Both the position numbers and the translations under genes were made by a program. Under the pieces are notes generated by a model. That model was given only the letters and a program-made list of their open reading frames with translations, did no database searches and was not told the DNA's origin. This document shows positions 26,705 to 35,003 of a DNA stretch of 64,000 nucleotides, one piece after another. Each line of letters opens with the position of its first letter. The stretch's first letter is position 1. The stretch lies in assembly GCF_000349725.1 (NCBI RefSeq), contig NZ_KB714697.1, forward strand, positions 193,638 through 257,637. The letters run 5' to 3'. This DNA comes from Ligilactobacillus pobuzihii E100301 = KCTC 13174 (GTDB taxonomy: Bacteria > Bacillota > Bacilli > Lactobacillales > Lactobacillaceae).

Positions 26705-27223
26705 CTAGTTAAGTTTTAACTCATAAGCTTTTCTCGTAGGATCACTTTGCTCTAATGTGACATCTACTATCCCACGGTACTGGAAGCCTACTTTTTCAAT
26801 CACATGTTGCATTGCCATGTTTCGCGGGTGAGTATCAATACGGATGTGAGCAACACCCTTTTGCTTAACAATTTCAAGTATTTTTTGAATAAAGATCTCA
26901 CTTAATTGTTTTCCACGCGCTTCTTGTGCCATGGCAAAACGATGGATCACATAATATGACGCATCTGATAACCATTCACCTTCTCTGATTTCATCGTAAA
27001 ATGGGTCAGGCCCTAATTTTAATGCAGCAATCCCCAAAATATCCGAATTATTTACGAGTAAGAATAGTTCTTGTAATTTGATATCTTCAGAAAAGGTTTC
27101 TTCATTAGGTGTTCCATCCTGCCATTGTGGTATTTTATTTTCCTTTAAAAATCTCTTGGCTTGGTTAAAAATTCGCATTACCACAGGAAGATCATTAAAT
27201 GTTGCTACTTTGATCTTTATCAT
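26705..27223 (-). CDS. GNAT-family N-acetyltransferase
   Basis: 172 residues. GNAT features: the N-terminal VATFNDLPVVMRIFNQAKRF helix, a central FAMAQEARGKQLSEIFIQKI (acetyl-CoA binding motif A with a less canonical R/Q-x-x-G-x-x), HIRIDTHPRNMAMQHVIEKVGFQYRG at the end (motif B, typical of small-molecule acetyltransferases). The substrate is unknown. ATG 27223 is preferred to the upstream ATG at 27244 because GGTGGTG lies between them. It follows murI with an intergenic gap of 28 bases. Confidence 0.8.
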   Translation of the reverse strand: MIKIKVATFNDLPVVMRIFNQAKRFLKENKIPQWQDGTPNEETFSEDIKLQELFLLVNNSDILGIAALKLGPDPFYDEIREGEWLSDASYYVIHRFAMAQEARGKQLSEIFIQKILEIVKQKGVAHIRIDTHPRNMAMQHVIEKVGFQYRGIVDVTLEQSDPTRKAYELKLN

Positions 27224-27251
27224 TACATGTTTCACCACCAACATTTAATAA

Positions 27252-28025
27252 TTATAATGAGAATAACTTTCGACTAAGTTCGAGTTCAGCTGGATCAGGA
27301 TTACTATTATAAAATCGAACTGCTCCGCTATTTAAGTCATTATTCAATGAATTATTTTTTAATTCGCTCTGTAAACGTGTGGCTGCCCCTTTTGCACCGT
27401 CAACAATATATACTTGGCTACCAACTATTTTTTGAATGGCACCACGTGCAAATGGAAAGTGAGTGCAGCCAAGGACAATTGAATCTACTGTTTCTTTATA
27501 TGGAGCCAATAAATCTTTTAAATAATTTTTTAAAGCCAAACTATCAGTCTCGCCACGTTCAATAAATTCAACTAGTTTTGAAGCAGGTAAAGGAATAATT
27601 TTTGCTTGATTTTTGTAATGACCGATCAATTCGGCAAACTTTTTTTCTTTTAAAGTTAATTGCGTAGCCATAACGACAACTTCTGAGTTTTTTTTATGGC
27701 AAATTGCAGGTTTAACTGCTGGTTCAAGTCCAATAAAAATAATCTCAGGAAATTCAGCTCTTAAACGGGAAATGGCAGCGCTTGTTGCAGTATTACAGGC
27801 AATCACGATTGCTTTTACATTTTGTTGAAGAAACTTTTCTACTATATTATGACTCAGTTGAAAAACTTCTTCTCTATCTTTAATACCATACGGCGCATTC
27901 GCCGAATCACCATAAAATAAATAAGTTTCATTTGGCATTAACTTGTAAAGTTCTTTTAAAACGCTAATACCACCAACACCGGAGTCGAAAACCCCGATCG
28001 GTCTTTGTTTTTCAATAGAATTCAA
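27252..28025 (-). CDS. murI: Glutamate racemase
   Basis: 257 residues. The two catalytic cysteines are seen in IACNTATSAA and LGCTHFPFA. FDSGVGGISVLKEL opens the protein and YGDSANAPYG follows, as in all MurI. It makes D-glutamate for peptidoglycan in the cytoplasm. The gene is 19 bases downstream of the aminotransferase gene. Located between an aminotransferase linked to amino-acid metabolism and GNAT/HAD genes, it probably forms one transcript with them. Confidence 0.95.
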   Translation of the reverse strand: MNSIEKQRPIGVFDSGVGGISVLKELYKLMPNETYLFYGDSANAPYGIKDREEVFQLSHNIVEKFLQQNVKAIVIACNTATSAAISRLRAEFPEIIFIGLEPAVKPAICHKKNSEVVVMATQLTLKEKKFAELIGHYKNQAKIIPLPASKLVEFIERGETDSLALKNYLKDLLAPYKETVDSIVLGCTHFPFARGAIQKIVGSQVYIVDGAKGAATRLQSELKNNSLNNDLNSGAVRFYNSNPDPAELELSRKLFSL

Positions 28026-28044
28026 AATCGCTTGCCTCCATACA

Positions 28045-29214
28045 CTAATTATTGATCACATACTCTTTTATTCGTTGCGCAGCCGTCTTTAAATCATCCA
28101 GAGAAGCAGCATAACTGATCCTGACGTACCCTTCTCCTCCAGGCCCAAATGATGCTCCAGGGATTAAAGCAACGCGCGCTTTTTTAGCTAACTGTCGTAC
28201 AAATTTCCATGAATCTGTACCAAATTTCGTTGGTATCTTTGCAAATAAATAAAAAGCACCATCTGGACTAGCAACATCAAAGCCACATTCTTCCAACTCA
28301 TGACATAAGAAATCACGCCTTTTAATATATGCTGCTTTCATTGGTTCACTATCAGCTTGCCCATTAGTTAATGCTTCTAATGCGGCATATTGGACATTGT
28401 TAGTTGGAGCAGTAACTAAATACTGATGGGTTTTAATTGCCTGTTCGATGAAGTCACTTGGCCCCATTAAAAAACCTGCCCTCCAGCCAGTCATGGCATG
28501 CGATTTAGACAAACCCGAAACCAATAGAACCTGATCAGGTAAAAACTCGGCTAAGCTAGTATGTGTTTCATTATTATAGCTAAGTTCTGCATATATTTCG
28601 TCACATAAAACCCACATGCCACTTTCTTTAATAACTTTAGACAATTCTTTCAATTGCTCCCTAGAATATGTGACCCCTGTTGGGTTGCTAGGATAAACTA
28701 AAACTAAAGCTTTAATATTTTTGTCTTGATTAGCTTTAATAGTTACCCTTAACTTTTCTGGTGTTAAAACAAAATCATCGTCACTTGTATCGATCGTGAT
28801 ACATTTACCGTGGTTAATTTGCGTAATTGGTATATAAATTGGAAAAACTGGCGTGGGAACTAGTACTACATCATCTGGATTTAAGATAGTTTGTAGTGAG
28901 ACTGCTATGCTTTCAGTTGCTCCAATTGTTGTAATTACTTGCTCTGCTCGATAATCTAAATGGTATTTTGTATTGTAATAATCTGCTGCTGCTTTTCGCA
29001 ACGTTGGAATACCAGGATTTGGCGCATAATGAGATTGATCATCATTGATTGCATCAACTGCAGCTTGTTTGACATGGTCGGGGGTATTAAAGTCTGGTTC
29101 ACCCAAAGTCAATTTAATAATTTCGGGAATACCACTAACGTCAATATCAAATTGACGAATATCTGAAATTGCAACTTGTTCTACTTGTTGGTTAAATTTG
29201 TGTTTTAAAACCAT
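28045..29214 (-). CDS. PLP-dependent aminotransferase, class I/II (PatA-like)
   Basis: 389 residues, fold-type I. Visible motifs: LGEPDFNTPDHV, ATESIAVSLQT, YPSNPTGVTYSREQL, WVLCDEIYAEL and the PLP lysine in SGLSKSHAMTGWRAGF; the C-terminal VRISYAAS binds the substrate carboxylate. Lactobacillus PatA proteins of this type are annotated as N-acetyl-diaminopimelate or aromatic aminotransferases. The placement beside murI fits a cell-wall precursor role, but specificity cannot be decided from sequence. GGGTGTGAGAAA precedes the ATG. Confidence 0.88.
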   Translation of the reverse strand: MVLKHKFNQQVEQVAISDIRQFDIDVSGIPEIIKLTLGEPDFNTPDHVKQAAVDAINDDQSHYAPNPGIPTLRKAAADYYNTKYHLDYRAEQVITTIGATESIAVSLQTILNPDDVVLVPTPVFPIYIPITQINHGKCITIDTSDDDFVLTPEKLRVTIKANQDKNIKALVLVYPSNPTGVTYSREQLKELSKVIKESGMWVLCDEIYAELSYNNETHTSLAEFLPDQVLLVSGLSKSHAMTGWRAGFLMGPSDFIEQAIKTHQYLVTAPTNNVQYAALEALTNGQADSEPMKAAYIKRRDFLCHELEECGFDVASPDGAFYLFAKIPTKFGTDSWKFVRQLAKKARVALIPGASFGPGGEGYVRISYAASLDDLKTAAQRIKEYVINN

Positions 29215-29304
29215 TTTCTCACACCCTTTTCATTAAATTGGGACTATTATAACAATTTAAACAAACAAATTGCCACCAAGTTTAAAAAAATGTCAAAGTA
29301 CTTG

Positions 29305-30069
29305 CTATTTATTATTATCTTCTACTACCTTGATCTCAGTTTCTGGTGAAAATAGTTCTCGTTGTTCTTTTGTTGGCATTTTATCAGTAATAAACAATGA
29401 AATTTTATCCAAAGAACAAATTCGGTAATAGGACCTGTTCACAAATTTTTGATGTTCGGCTACTAAAATTACTTTACGTGCTCGTTTAGCAGCCATACCC
29501 ACAATCTCAGCATCATCTTGATCAAGTAAATAGACTCCGTGTTCATCGATACCTGAAGCAGCGATAAACGCTGTATCAAACATGATATCCTGTAATTCTT
29601 CCATAGCCAAATGTGAATAGAAAAAACGATTGTCATGATCTAAAGTTCCGCTCAGGCTTTTGACTGTTACCTTATTATTTTGTGCTAGTGCAATACAATT
29701 ATCGAGCGAATGAGTGACTACTGTTAGAGGAACATTTAAATTCTGACAAGTTTTTAATAAAATCGTAGACGAATCAATAAAATAAACATGCTGTGGCTTA
29801 AAGTAATTTAAGGCTTCAATCGCGATTTGGGTCTTTGACTTATTAAATCGAGCTAAACGACTTTCATAATTTGGCACACTACGGCCAAAATCAAGTGGCA
29901 ATATACCACCATGAGTACGGCGGACTTCTCCTCGTTTTGTCAGCAGTACAATATCACGACGGGCAGTATCTTGTGAAATACCAAATTCATTCATAATATC
30001 TTTGGTAGATAATTCCTGCCGTTCTTCTAATAATTGTTTGATTAATTCAATTCTTTTTTCTTGACTCAA
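29305..30069 (-). CDS. DeoR-family transcriptional regulator
   Basis: 254 residues. The N-terminal helix-turn-helix KRIELIKQLLEERQELSTKDIMNEFGISQDTARRDIVLL with R-R-T-H-G-G after it is the DeoR signature. The C-terminal sensor domain has the phosphosugar-binding look (FIDSSTILL, AASGIDEHG, VAEHQKF). The TTG at 30069 is chosen because GAGGTGATCAAG lies just upstream; the longer frame has no such site. No sugar operon is adjacent, so the target is unknown. It may act elsewhere or on the neighbouring aminotransferase run. Confidence 0.85.
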   Translation of the reverse strand: MSQEKRIELIKQLLEERQELSTKDIMNEFGISQDTARRDIVLLTKRGEVRRTHGGILPLDFGRSVPNYESRLARFNKSKTQIAIEALNYFKPQHVYFIDSSTILLKTCQNLNVPLTVVTHSLDNCIALAQNNKVTVKSLSGTLDHDNRFFYSHLAMEELQDIMFDTAFIAASGIDEHGVYLLDQDDAEIVGMAAKRARKVILVAEHQKFVNRSYYRICSLDKISLFITDKMPTKEQRELFSPETEIKVVEDNNK

Positions 30070-30203
30070 CTTGATCACCTCAAAAATGTTTTCACCTTTT
30101 ATTATATGGGTTTTCTTACGTAATTGCACGTATTCCTAATGATTGTTTCTTTTGTTTTAACTTTTTCGTTTAGTTAAAGTAACTTTATACTTTTTAATAG
30201 TTA

Positions 30204-30240
30204 AAAAAAGAACACCCTAAAGTATAAGGTGTTCTTTCGT
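30204..30240 (-). terminator. Terminator after ppaC
   Basis: AAAGAACACC at 30207-30216 and GGTGTTCTTT at 30228-30237 pair perfectly with an 11-base loop; on the minus strand a T-run follows. Confidence 0.85.
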
Positions 30241-30258
30241 ACTAATAAAACATATTTT

Positions 30259-31182
30259 TTAGTTAAAAGCTTCTTCTAACGGTGGAACGACTTGTTTTTT
30301 ACGTGAAACAACGCCTGGTAGATCCATTTTATCATTAGCTAAACCTTGGCCAAATGCTTTTTCAACAACGTCTTGTCCAGACCCGATCGCTAATAAACGT
30401 GTATTAGAATCAAGAATATTAGTTACCATCAACAAAAACAAATCATAACCATTGTCTTTATTTTGTTCTTCAATTGCTGAACGTAATTCATTTTCACGTG
30501 CAAAAACTTCGTTAAGGTCAACTGTATTGACCTGATCAACACGAATAGTCTTGTTACCCATCTCAAATGATTTGGCATCCGAAGTAACCAATTCTTTTGC
30601 TGTCTTGGTAGATAAATTAGTACCTGCCTTTAACATAGCTAACCCATATTCTTCATAATCCACTTCTGCAATTTCAGCTAATTTTTTTCCGACTGCAATA
30701 TCAACGTCTGTAGTAGTAGGTGATTTAAATAATAAAGTATCTGAAATAATTGCAGATAACATCAAACCAGCTAAATTTTGTGGAATGTCAACTCCAGATT
30801 GTTTGAATTCCTTAAAGATGATTGTACTGCTACAGCCAACAGGTTCTGCATGATAGTATAAAGGAGCTGCTGTGGCAAAATTGGCGATCCGATGGTGGTC
30901 GATAACATGAGTAACTGTCAAATCACTAATATCATCAACACTTTGTTGTGATTCATTATGATCAACTAAAACTACCTGTTTTGTTTCTGAACCAGCTTCA
31001 GAGATCACGCGTGGATATGGCTCAGAGAAATGATCAAGTACAAATCTTGTTTCATCATTAGGTTCACCCAAAGCAACAGCTTCAGTTTGCCCACCCAATT
31101 GATTCAACAAATATGAATATGCCTTGGCAGCAACGATTGCGTCTGTGTCAGGATTTTTGTGTCCAAAAACCAATTCTTTCAT
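30259..31182 (-). CDS. ppaC: Manganese-dependent inorganic pyrophosphatase
   Basis: 307 residues. Family II pyrophosphatase: GHKNPDTDAI at the N-terminus, VDHNESQ, the DHH motif in VTHVIDHHRIAN and the C-terminal SRKKQVVPPL substrate-binding loop. It hydrolyses pyrophosphate to two phosphates, pulling biosynthetic reactions forward. AAGGAGATATTT precedes the ATG. It stands alone with its own terminator. Confidence 0.95.
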   Translation of the reverse strand: MKELVFGHKNPDTDAIVAAKAYSYLLNQLGGQTEAVALGEPNDETRFVLDHFSEPYPRVISEAGSETKQVVLVDHNESQQSVDDISDLTVTHVIDHHRIANFATAAPLYYHAEPVGCSSTIIFKEFKQSGVDIPQNLAGLMLSAIISDTLLFKSPTTTDVDIAVGKKLAEIAEVDYEEYGLAMLKAGTNLSTKTAKELVTSDAKSFEMGNKTIRVDQVNTVDLNEVFARENELRSAIEEQNKDNGYDLFLLMVTNILDSNTRLLAIGSGQDVVEKAFGQGLANDKMDLPGVVSRKKQVVPPLEEAFN

Positions 31183-31266
31183 TGTATAAATATCTCCTTA
31201 TAATAATTAGTCTTAAAGTTTCTAAAAACTTTTACCTTATTAATTAATATTACGTTCTTAAATAGC

Positions 31267-32232
31267 TTATTGCTCTGTAGTAGAATCTGTCAAGCGAGAA
31301 ATATAATCTTTATCTGCTAGATACTGATCAAATTCCTGGAAAAAATTAGCGATCCGAGGGATTTCTCCTTTTCCCTTTCGATAAACATAAGACATTTCAA
31401 AAGAAATTGTCGGTTCAAATAATGCTGTATAAAAATCACTATCTTCCGTCAGATTAGCCTCTACAAACGAAGCCTGTAAAGCGGTATAGTTGCCTGTACG
31501 TCTAGTAAATCTAAGCAATTGTTCTGGATCTGTAAAACGAGCTGCAAAGTTAGGCGAATCAATATTTTCATTGCGGTAAGCCTCTCTAAGTTGTGTATTT
31601 ACATAAAAATCCGTTGGATAACCAACCCAGGGACGGCCCAAAGTATCTTTCAATTTAATACGTCTTCTCTTTTTCAGCTTTTCATTTTGATGTACAAAGA
31701 CCAAGTTTTCTGTCAAAATTTTCTTGGTTTCATATGGCTTCCAATTTTTAATGTTTTCGTCTGGCAAATACATAATAGCTAAATCTAACTGATTATTCTC
31801 TAACCCTTCCCAGATCTCTTTACGAGTCAAAGCATATATCGTTAGTTTTATATCGCGATGTCTTTGATAAAAATCACTTACAAAATCAAAGAATACTTCA
31901 GTCTCGATCGAGGCTAAAATACCAATATTAATTTCCCCTATATCAGGGCTTGTTGATTGTTGTATCTCATCAGTTGCACGGTTTAATGTTTCATAGATCT
32001 GATGGGTAGCATCCAGCATAGTATAACCTGCATCCGATAAATGTAATTTTTTGCCAACTGAATAAAATAAAGGTGCGCCTACATTATTCTCTAATTTTTT
32101 TATTTGCTGAGTCAAAGCGGGTTGTGTGATCCCTAATATTTGAGCAGCTTGCGTATAACTCATAGTTTCCGCTAATTGTAAAAAATAAGTTAACGTTTTC
32201 GATGAAAAAATACTTTCATGCTGTGTTTTCAT
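31267..32232 (-). CDS. LysR-family transcriptional regulator
   Basis: 321 residues. The N-terminal winged helix has TYFLQLAETMSYTQAAQILGITQPALTQQIKKLENNVGAPLF, followed by a linker helix and a substrate-binding domain starting at about residue 95 (GEINIGILASIETEVFFDFV). A rather polar, charged C-terminus follows. No divergent enzyme gene is present; upstream lie about 440 bases of AT-rich DNA. The target and ligand are unknown. Confidence 0.88.
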   Translation of the reverse strand: MKTQHESIFSSKTLTYFLQLAETMSYTQAAQILGITQPALTQQIKKLENNVGAPLFYSVGKKLHLSDAGYTMLDATHQIYETLNRATDEIQQSTSPDIGEINIGILASIETEVFFDFVSDFYQRHRDIKLTIYALTRKEIWEGLENNQLDLAIMYLPDENIKNWKPYETKKILTENLVFVHQNEKLKKRRRIKLKDTLGRPWVGYPTDFYVNTQLREAYRNENIDSPNFAARFTDPEQLLRFTRRTGNYTALQASFVEANLTEDSDFYTALFEPTISFEMSYVYRKGKGEIPRIANFFQEFDQYLADKDYISRLTDSTTEQ

Positions 32233-32601
32233 AAAATACGACCCCTTTTCATGTTGCTCCCAAGCAGTTCAAGCTTTTGTGTGCGATACTATGCTGCATA
32301 TTCAGTTAAACCCTTTAGAAAAATTTTTACTAGATGCAGTTAATTCAACAATTAATCGTTACTTATCATTATATCAAGTAAAAATTAATTTTTACTAAAA
32401 CTACATCTTTAAATTCGTAGCAACTAATTCTAGCAACAGAAATTTTTAACAAAACTAAATTATTTCTGATATATATAATAAGTTTACACTTTAAAAGTTT
32501 TTTTCGCAAATACCGTTTTCAAACCAGAAAAAGTGACTTAAATTAAATACTAACTTTTGATTAAAAATTATTAACTAAGATTCCTATTGAAGAATATAAA
32601 C
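32233..32601. other. AT-rich gap upstream of the LysR regulator gene
   Basis: About 370 bases with no gene in the usual sense. It must contain the promoter of the lysR-type gene on the minus strand. A 35-codon plus-strand frame (32291-32398) is described in the findings; no ribosome binding site precedes it. No repeat or RNA gene is recognised. Confidence 0.5.
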
Positions 32602-32663
32602 AAAAAAGATGTAATTGCATATAACATGTCTAATCAAAACGTCAATGCAATTACATCTTTTTT
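32602..32663 (-). terminator. Terminator of the pyrimidine operon
   Basis: AAAAAAGATGTAATTGCAT at 32602-32620 and ATGCAATTACATCTTTTTT at 32645-32663 form a perfect 19-bp stem just after pyrE. It is strong in both directions. Confidence 0.9.
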
Positions 32664-32677
32664 AATTATTACTAACT

Positions 32678-33307
32678 TTATTTCCAAGATTTAGGCGACT
32701 TTTTCCAATCAAGCATCGAATCAACATCTTTTTGCGTAAAGATATTTTTTTCTTGTGCAGCTTCGAGTAATTCTGAGTAGTTCGTTAAAGTATGATAAGT
32801 TAATTTACTATCTGCAAAGTTTTTATCTAGATCAGCAAGCTGATAATTAAAAATACCAACTACACCTATCACATTCGCTTGTTCATGCTGTAATGCCGTC
32901 GCTGCTTTTAGCACACTACCACCAGTCGAAAGTAAATCATCGATCAAAACCACTTTTTGACCTGCTTTCAATACACCTTCTGTTTGCTTACCTTTACCAT
33001 GATCCTTAGGTTTTGAACGAACATAGATCATCGGTAGCTCTAATTCATCTGCTACCCAAGCAGCATGTGGTATCCCAGCAGTTGCGGTCCCAGCGATAAC
33101 TTCAGCATCAGGATAATTACTTAAGATCAGTTTTGCCATTCCTGTAGCAATCATTTTCCTAACGTGTGGGTAACTGATCGTTAAACGGTTATCACAGTAT
33201 ATCGGACTTTTGATCCCACTTGCCCAAATAAATGGGTCATTCGGTGATAGTTTAACAGCTTCAATATCTAATAGTTCTTCAGCGATCTTCTTCAAGGTGT
33301 TTCCCAT
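32678..33307 (-). CDS. pyrE: Orotate phosphoribosyltransferase
   Basis: 209 residues. ASGIKSPIYCDNR near the N-terminus and the PRPP loop VVLIDDLLSTGGSVLKA identify OPRTase. It converts orotate and PRPP to OMP. The ATG at 33307 lies directly against its purine-rich site; a TTG at 33295 (giving MKKIAEELL) has better spacing from GGAAGG/GGGA and matches the common family N-terminus, so the true start may be 12 bases further in. It overlaps the end of pyrF by 29 (or 17) bases and is the last gene of the operon. Confidence 0.95.
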   Translation of the reverse strand: MGNTLKKIAEELLDIEAVKLSPNDPFIWASGIKSPIYCDNRLTISYPHVRKMIATGMAKLILSNYPDAEVIAGTATAGIPHAAWVADELELPMIYVRSKPKDHGKGKQTEGVLKAGQKVVLIDDLLSTGGSVLKAATALQHEQANVIGVVGIFNYQLADLDKNFADSKLTYHTLTNYSELLEAAQEKNIFTQKDVDSMLDWKKSPKSWK

Positions 33308-34004
33308 CCTTCCATAATCTTTTTACTTTACAATAAGTTTCGTATGGTTGCGTTGCTTGAGTGATACTACGACCGACTACGATCATTGAAGCTTTTAAGC
33401 TCGCTGCTTGATCAGGAGAAACGACCCTTTTTTGGTCATCATGATCATCAGAAGCTAAACGAATTCCAGGGGTCACAGTTAAAAAATCATTATTAGTTTG
33501 TTCTTTGATTTGTTTTGCTTCAAATGCAGAGCAAACTACACCATCTAAACCTGCTTTTTCAGCCAGTTTAGCATAATTATTCACACTTTGTTCCATGCTA
33601 ACATTAGTCAATTGTTCTTTTTTTAGCATTTCTTGAGAAGTCGAAGTAAGTTGAGTGATAGCTAGGATCTTAGTTTTACCTAAACTGTCACTCATACCTT
33701 TCTTAGCAGCTTTCATCATTTGTAGACCGCCACTAGCATGGATTGTAGTTAAAGTAACTTTTAACTTTGAAATACTTCGCATAGCCGCTTCAACCGTATG
33801 CGGAATATCATGGCATTTTAAGTCTAGAAAAACATCATAGCCACGGTCATTCATATCTTTTATCAGATCCGGCCCACACCGATAAAATAACTCCATTCCA
33901 ATTTTGACAAACAACTTTTCGTTCTTAGGAAACTGTTCTAAAAAAGTATCCACACTTTTTTGGTCTGGAAAATCTAAAGCAATTATTGGTCTATCTTCTT
34001 TCAT
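33279..34004 (-). CDS. pyrF: Orotidine-5'-phosphate decarboxylase
   Basis: 241 residues from the ATG at 34004. The catalytic DLKCHDIPHT motif (with the Lys-x-x-Asp pair), ALDFPDQKSV at the start, GLDGVVCSAFEA and VTPGIRLASDDHDDQKRV near the phosphate site are all present. It decarboxylates OMP to UMP. The longer open frame is rejected because AAAAGGAAG lies just ahead of 34004. The start overlaps pyrD by 14 bases, so translation is coupled. Confidence 0.95.
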   Translation of the reverse strand: MKEDRPIIALDFPDQKSVDTFLEQFPKNEKLFVKIGMELFYRCGPDLIKDMNDRGYDVFLDLKCHDIPHTVEAAMRSISKLKVTLTTIHASGGLQMMKAAKKGMSDSLGKTKILAITQLTSTSQEMLKKEQLTNVSMEQSVNNYAKLAEKAGLDGVVCSAFEAKQIKEQTNNDFLTVTPGIRLASDDHDDQKRVVSPDQAASLKASMIVVGRSITQATQPYETYCKVKRLWKDGKHLEEDR

Positions 34005-34941
34005 CTCGAAACTTCCTTTTGATTTGGTCTGATAATTCCTGCAAATTATTGACATTGGCTTTATCCATTTCACTTTCTAGCTCAGATAAAATATGCCAAC
34101 AAGCCGCTGGGTCCTTAAATTGTGCACTTCCAATCTGAACAGCACTAGCACCAGCTAAGTACATTTCAAGTACATCTAGTGCACTAGAAATCCCACCAAC
34201 ACCAATGATCGGTATATTGACTACATGAGCTACCTGATAAATCATTCGAATTGCCAATGGTAAGATGCCAGGCCCTGACCAACCACCCATTTGGTTACCA
34301 ACTAACGTTTTTTTAGTAACTGGATCGATCCTCATTCCATACAAGGTGTTGATCATCGTTAATCCATCTGCTCCACCTTCTTGTGCTGCACGAGCACACG
34401 CAACGATATCAGTAACATTGGGCGTTAATTTAACATAAAGCGGAACCGCGATAATTTCTTTCACTGCCGCTGTCAGTTTTTGAATAACCTTGGGATCAAC
34501 GCCAAATTGCATACCGCCTTCAGCAACATTGGGACAAGAAACATTGAGTTCTAAGGCATCAATTAAACCTGGAGCAGCAAAATGTTGAGCAACAAACAAG
34601 TAATCTTCAAAGCTTTCTCCGGCAATGCTTGCAATAATAGGTAATTTGCTATAGTGCTTTCTTAAGGTGGGTATCTTTTCATTGACCACATTTTTTACTC
34701 CTGGGTTAGTCAGGCCAACGGAATTCAAAACGCCATCTTGTAAAACAACAATTTGTGGTTGTAAGTTTCCTTTCTTAGGATCTTTAGTCGTAGTTTTTAA
34801 GACTATTGCCCCTAATTCGTTCAGATCATTAGTCTTAGTGATATCCCCATCACCAAAACCAAAGCTACCACTGGCAGGCATGATCGGATTTTTCAAAGAA
34901 AGCCCAGGTAATTCAACTGCTAACCGTGTATTATTCATCAA
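33991..34941 (-). CDS. pyrD: Dihydroorotate dehydrogenase, class 1B-like catalytic subunit
   Basis: 316 residues. It follows the PyrD class 1B pattern: PGLSLKNPIMPASGSFGFG, ALELNVSCPNVAEGGMQFG, YVKLTPNVTDIV, GADGLTMINTL and the FMN phosphate site IIGVGGISSALDVLEMYLAGA. Class 1B enzymes normally work with the iron-sulfur flavoprotein PyrK to pass electrons to NAD+, but no pyrK lies in this operon. The partner is either elsewhere or replaced. The same absence from the operon is known in Lactobacillus plantarum. It lies 62 bases downstream of carB with its own AAGGAAG site. Confidence 0.92.
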   Translation of the reverse strand: MMNNTRLAVELPGLSLKNPIMPASGSFGFGDGDITKTNDLNELGAIVLKTTTKDPKKGNLQPQIVVLQDGVLNSVGLTNPGVKNVVNEKIPTLRKHYSKLPIIASIAGESFEDYLFVAQHFAAPGLIDALELNVSCPNVAEGGMQFGVDPKVIQKLTAAVKEIIAVPLYVKLTPNVTDIVACARAAQEGGADGLTMINTLYGMRIDPVTKKTLVGNQMGGWSGPGILPLAIRMIYQVAHVVNIPIIGVGGISSALDVLEMYLAGASAVQIGSAQFKDPAACWHILSELESEMDKANVNNLQELSDQIKRKFRDERR

Positions 34942-35003
34942 CTTGCTTCCTTTCTATCCTTTGATTGGAACGGCCGTTCTTTTCCATCTTACAAATTTTA
35001 TCC

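Noticed and set aside
30070..30129. 20-residue longer form of the DeoR regulator
   Set aside because: The GAGGTG site lies within the extension and directly serves the TTG at 30069.
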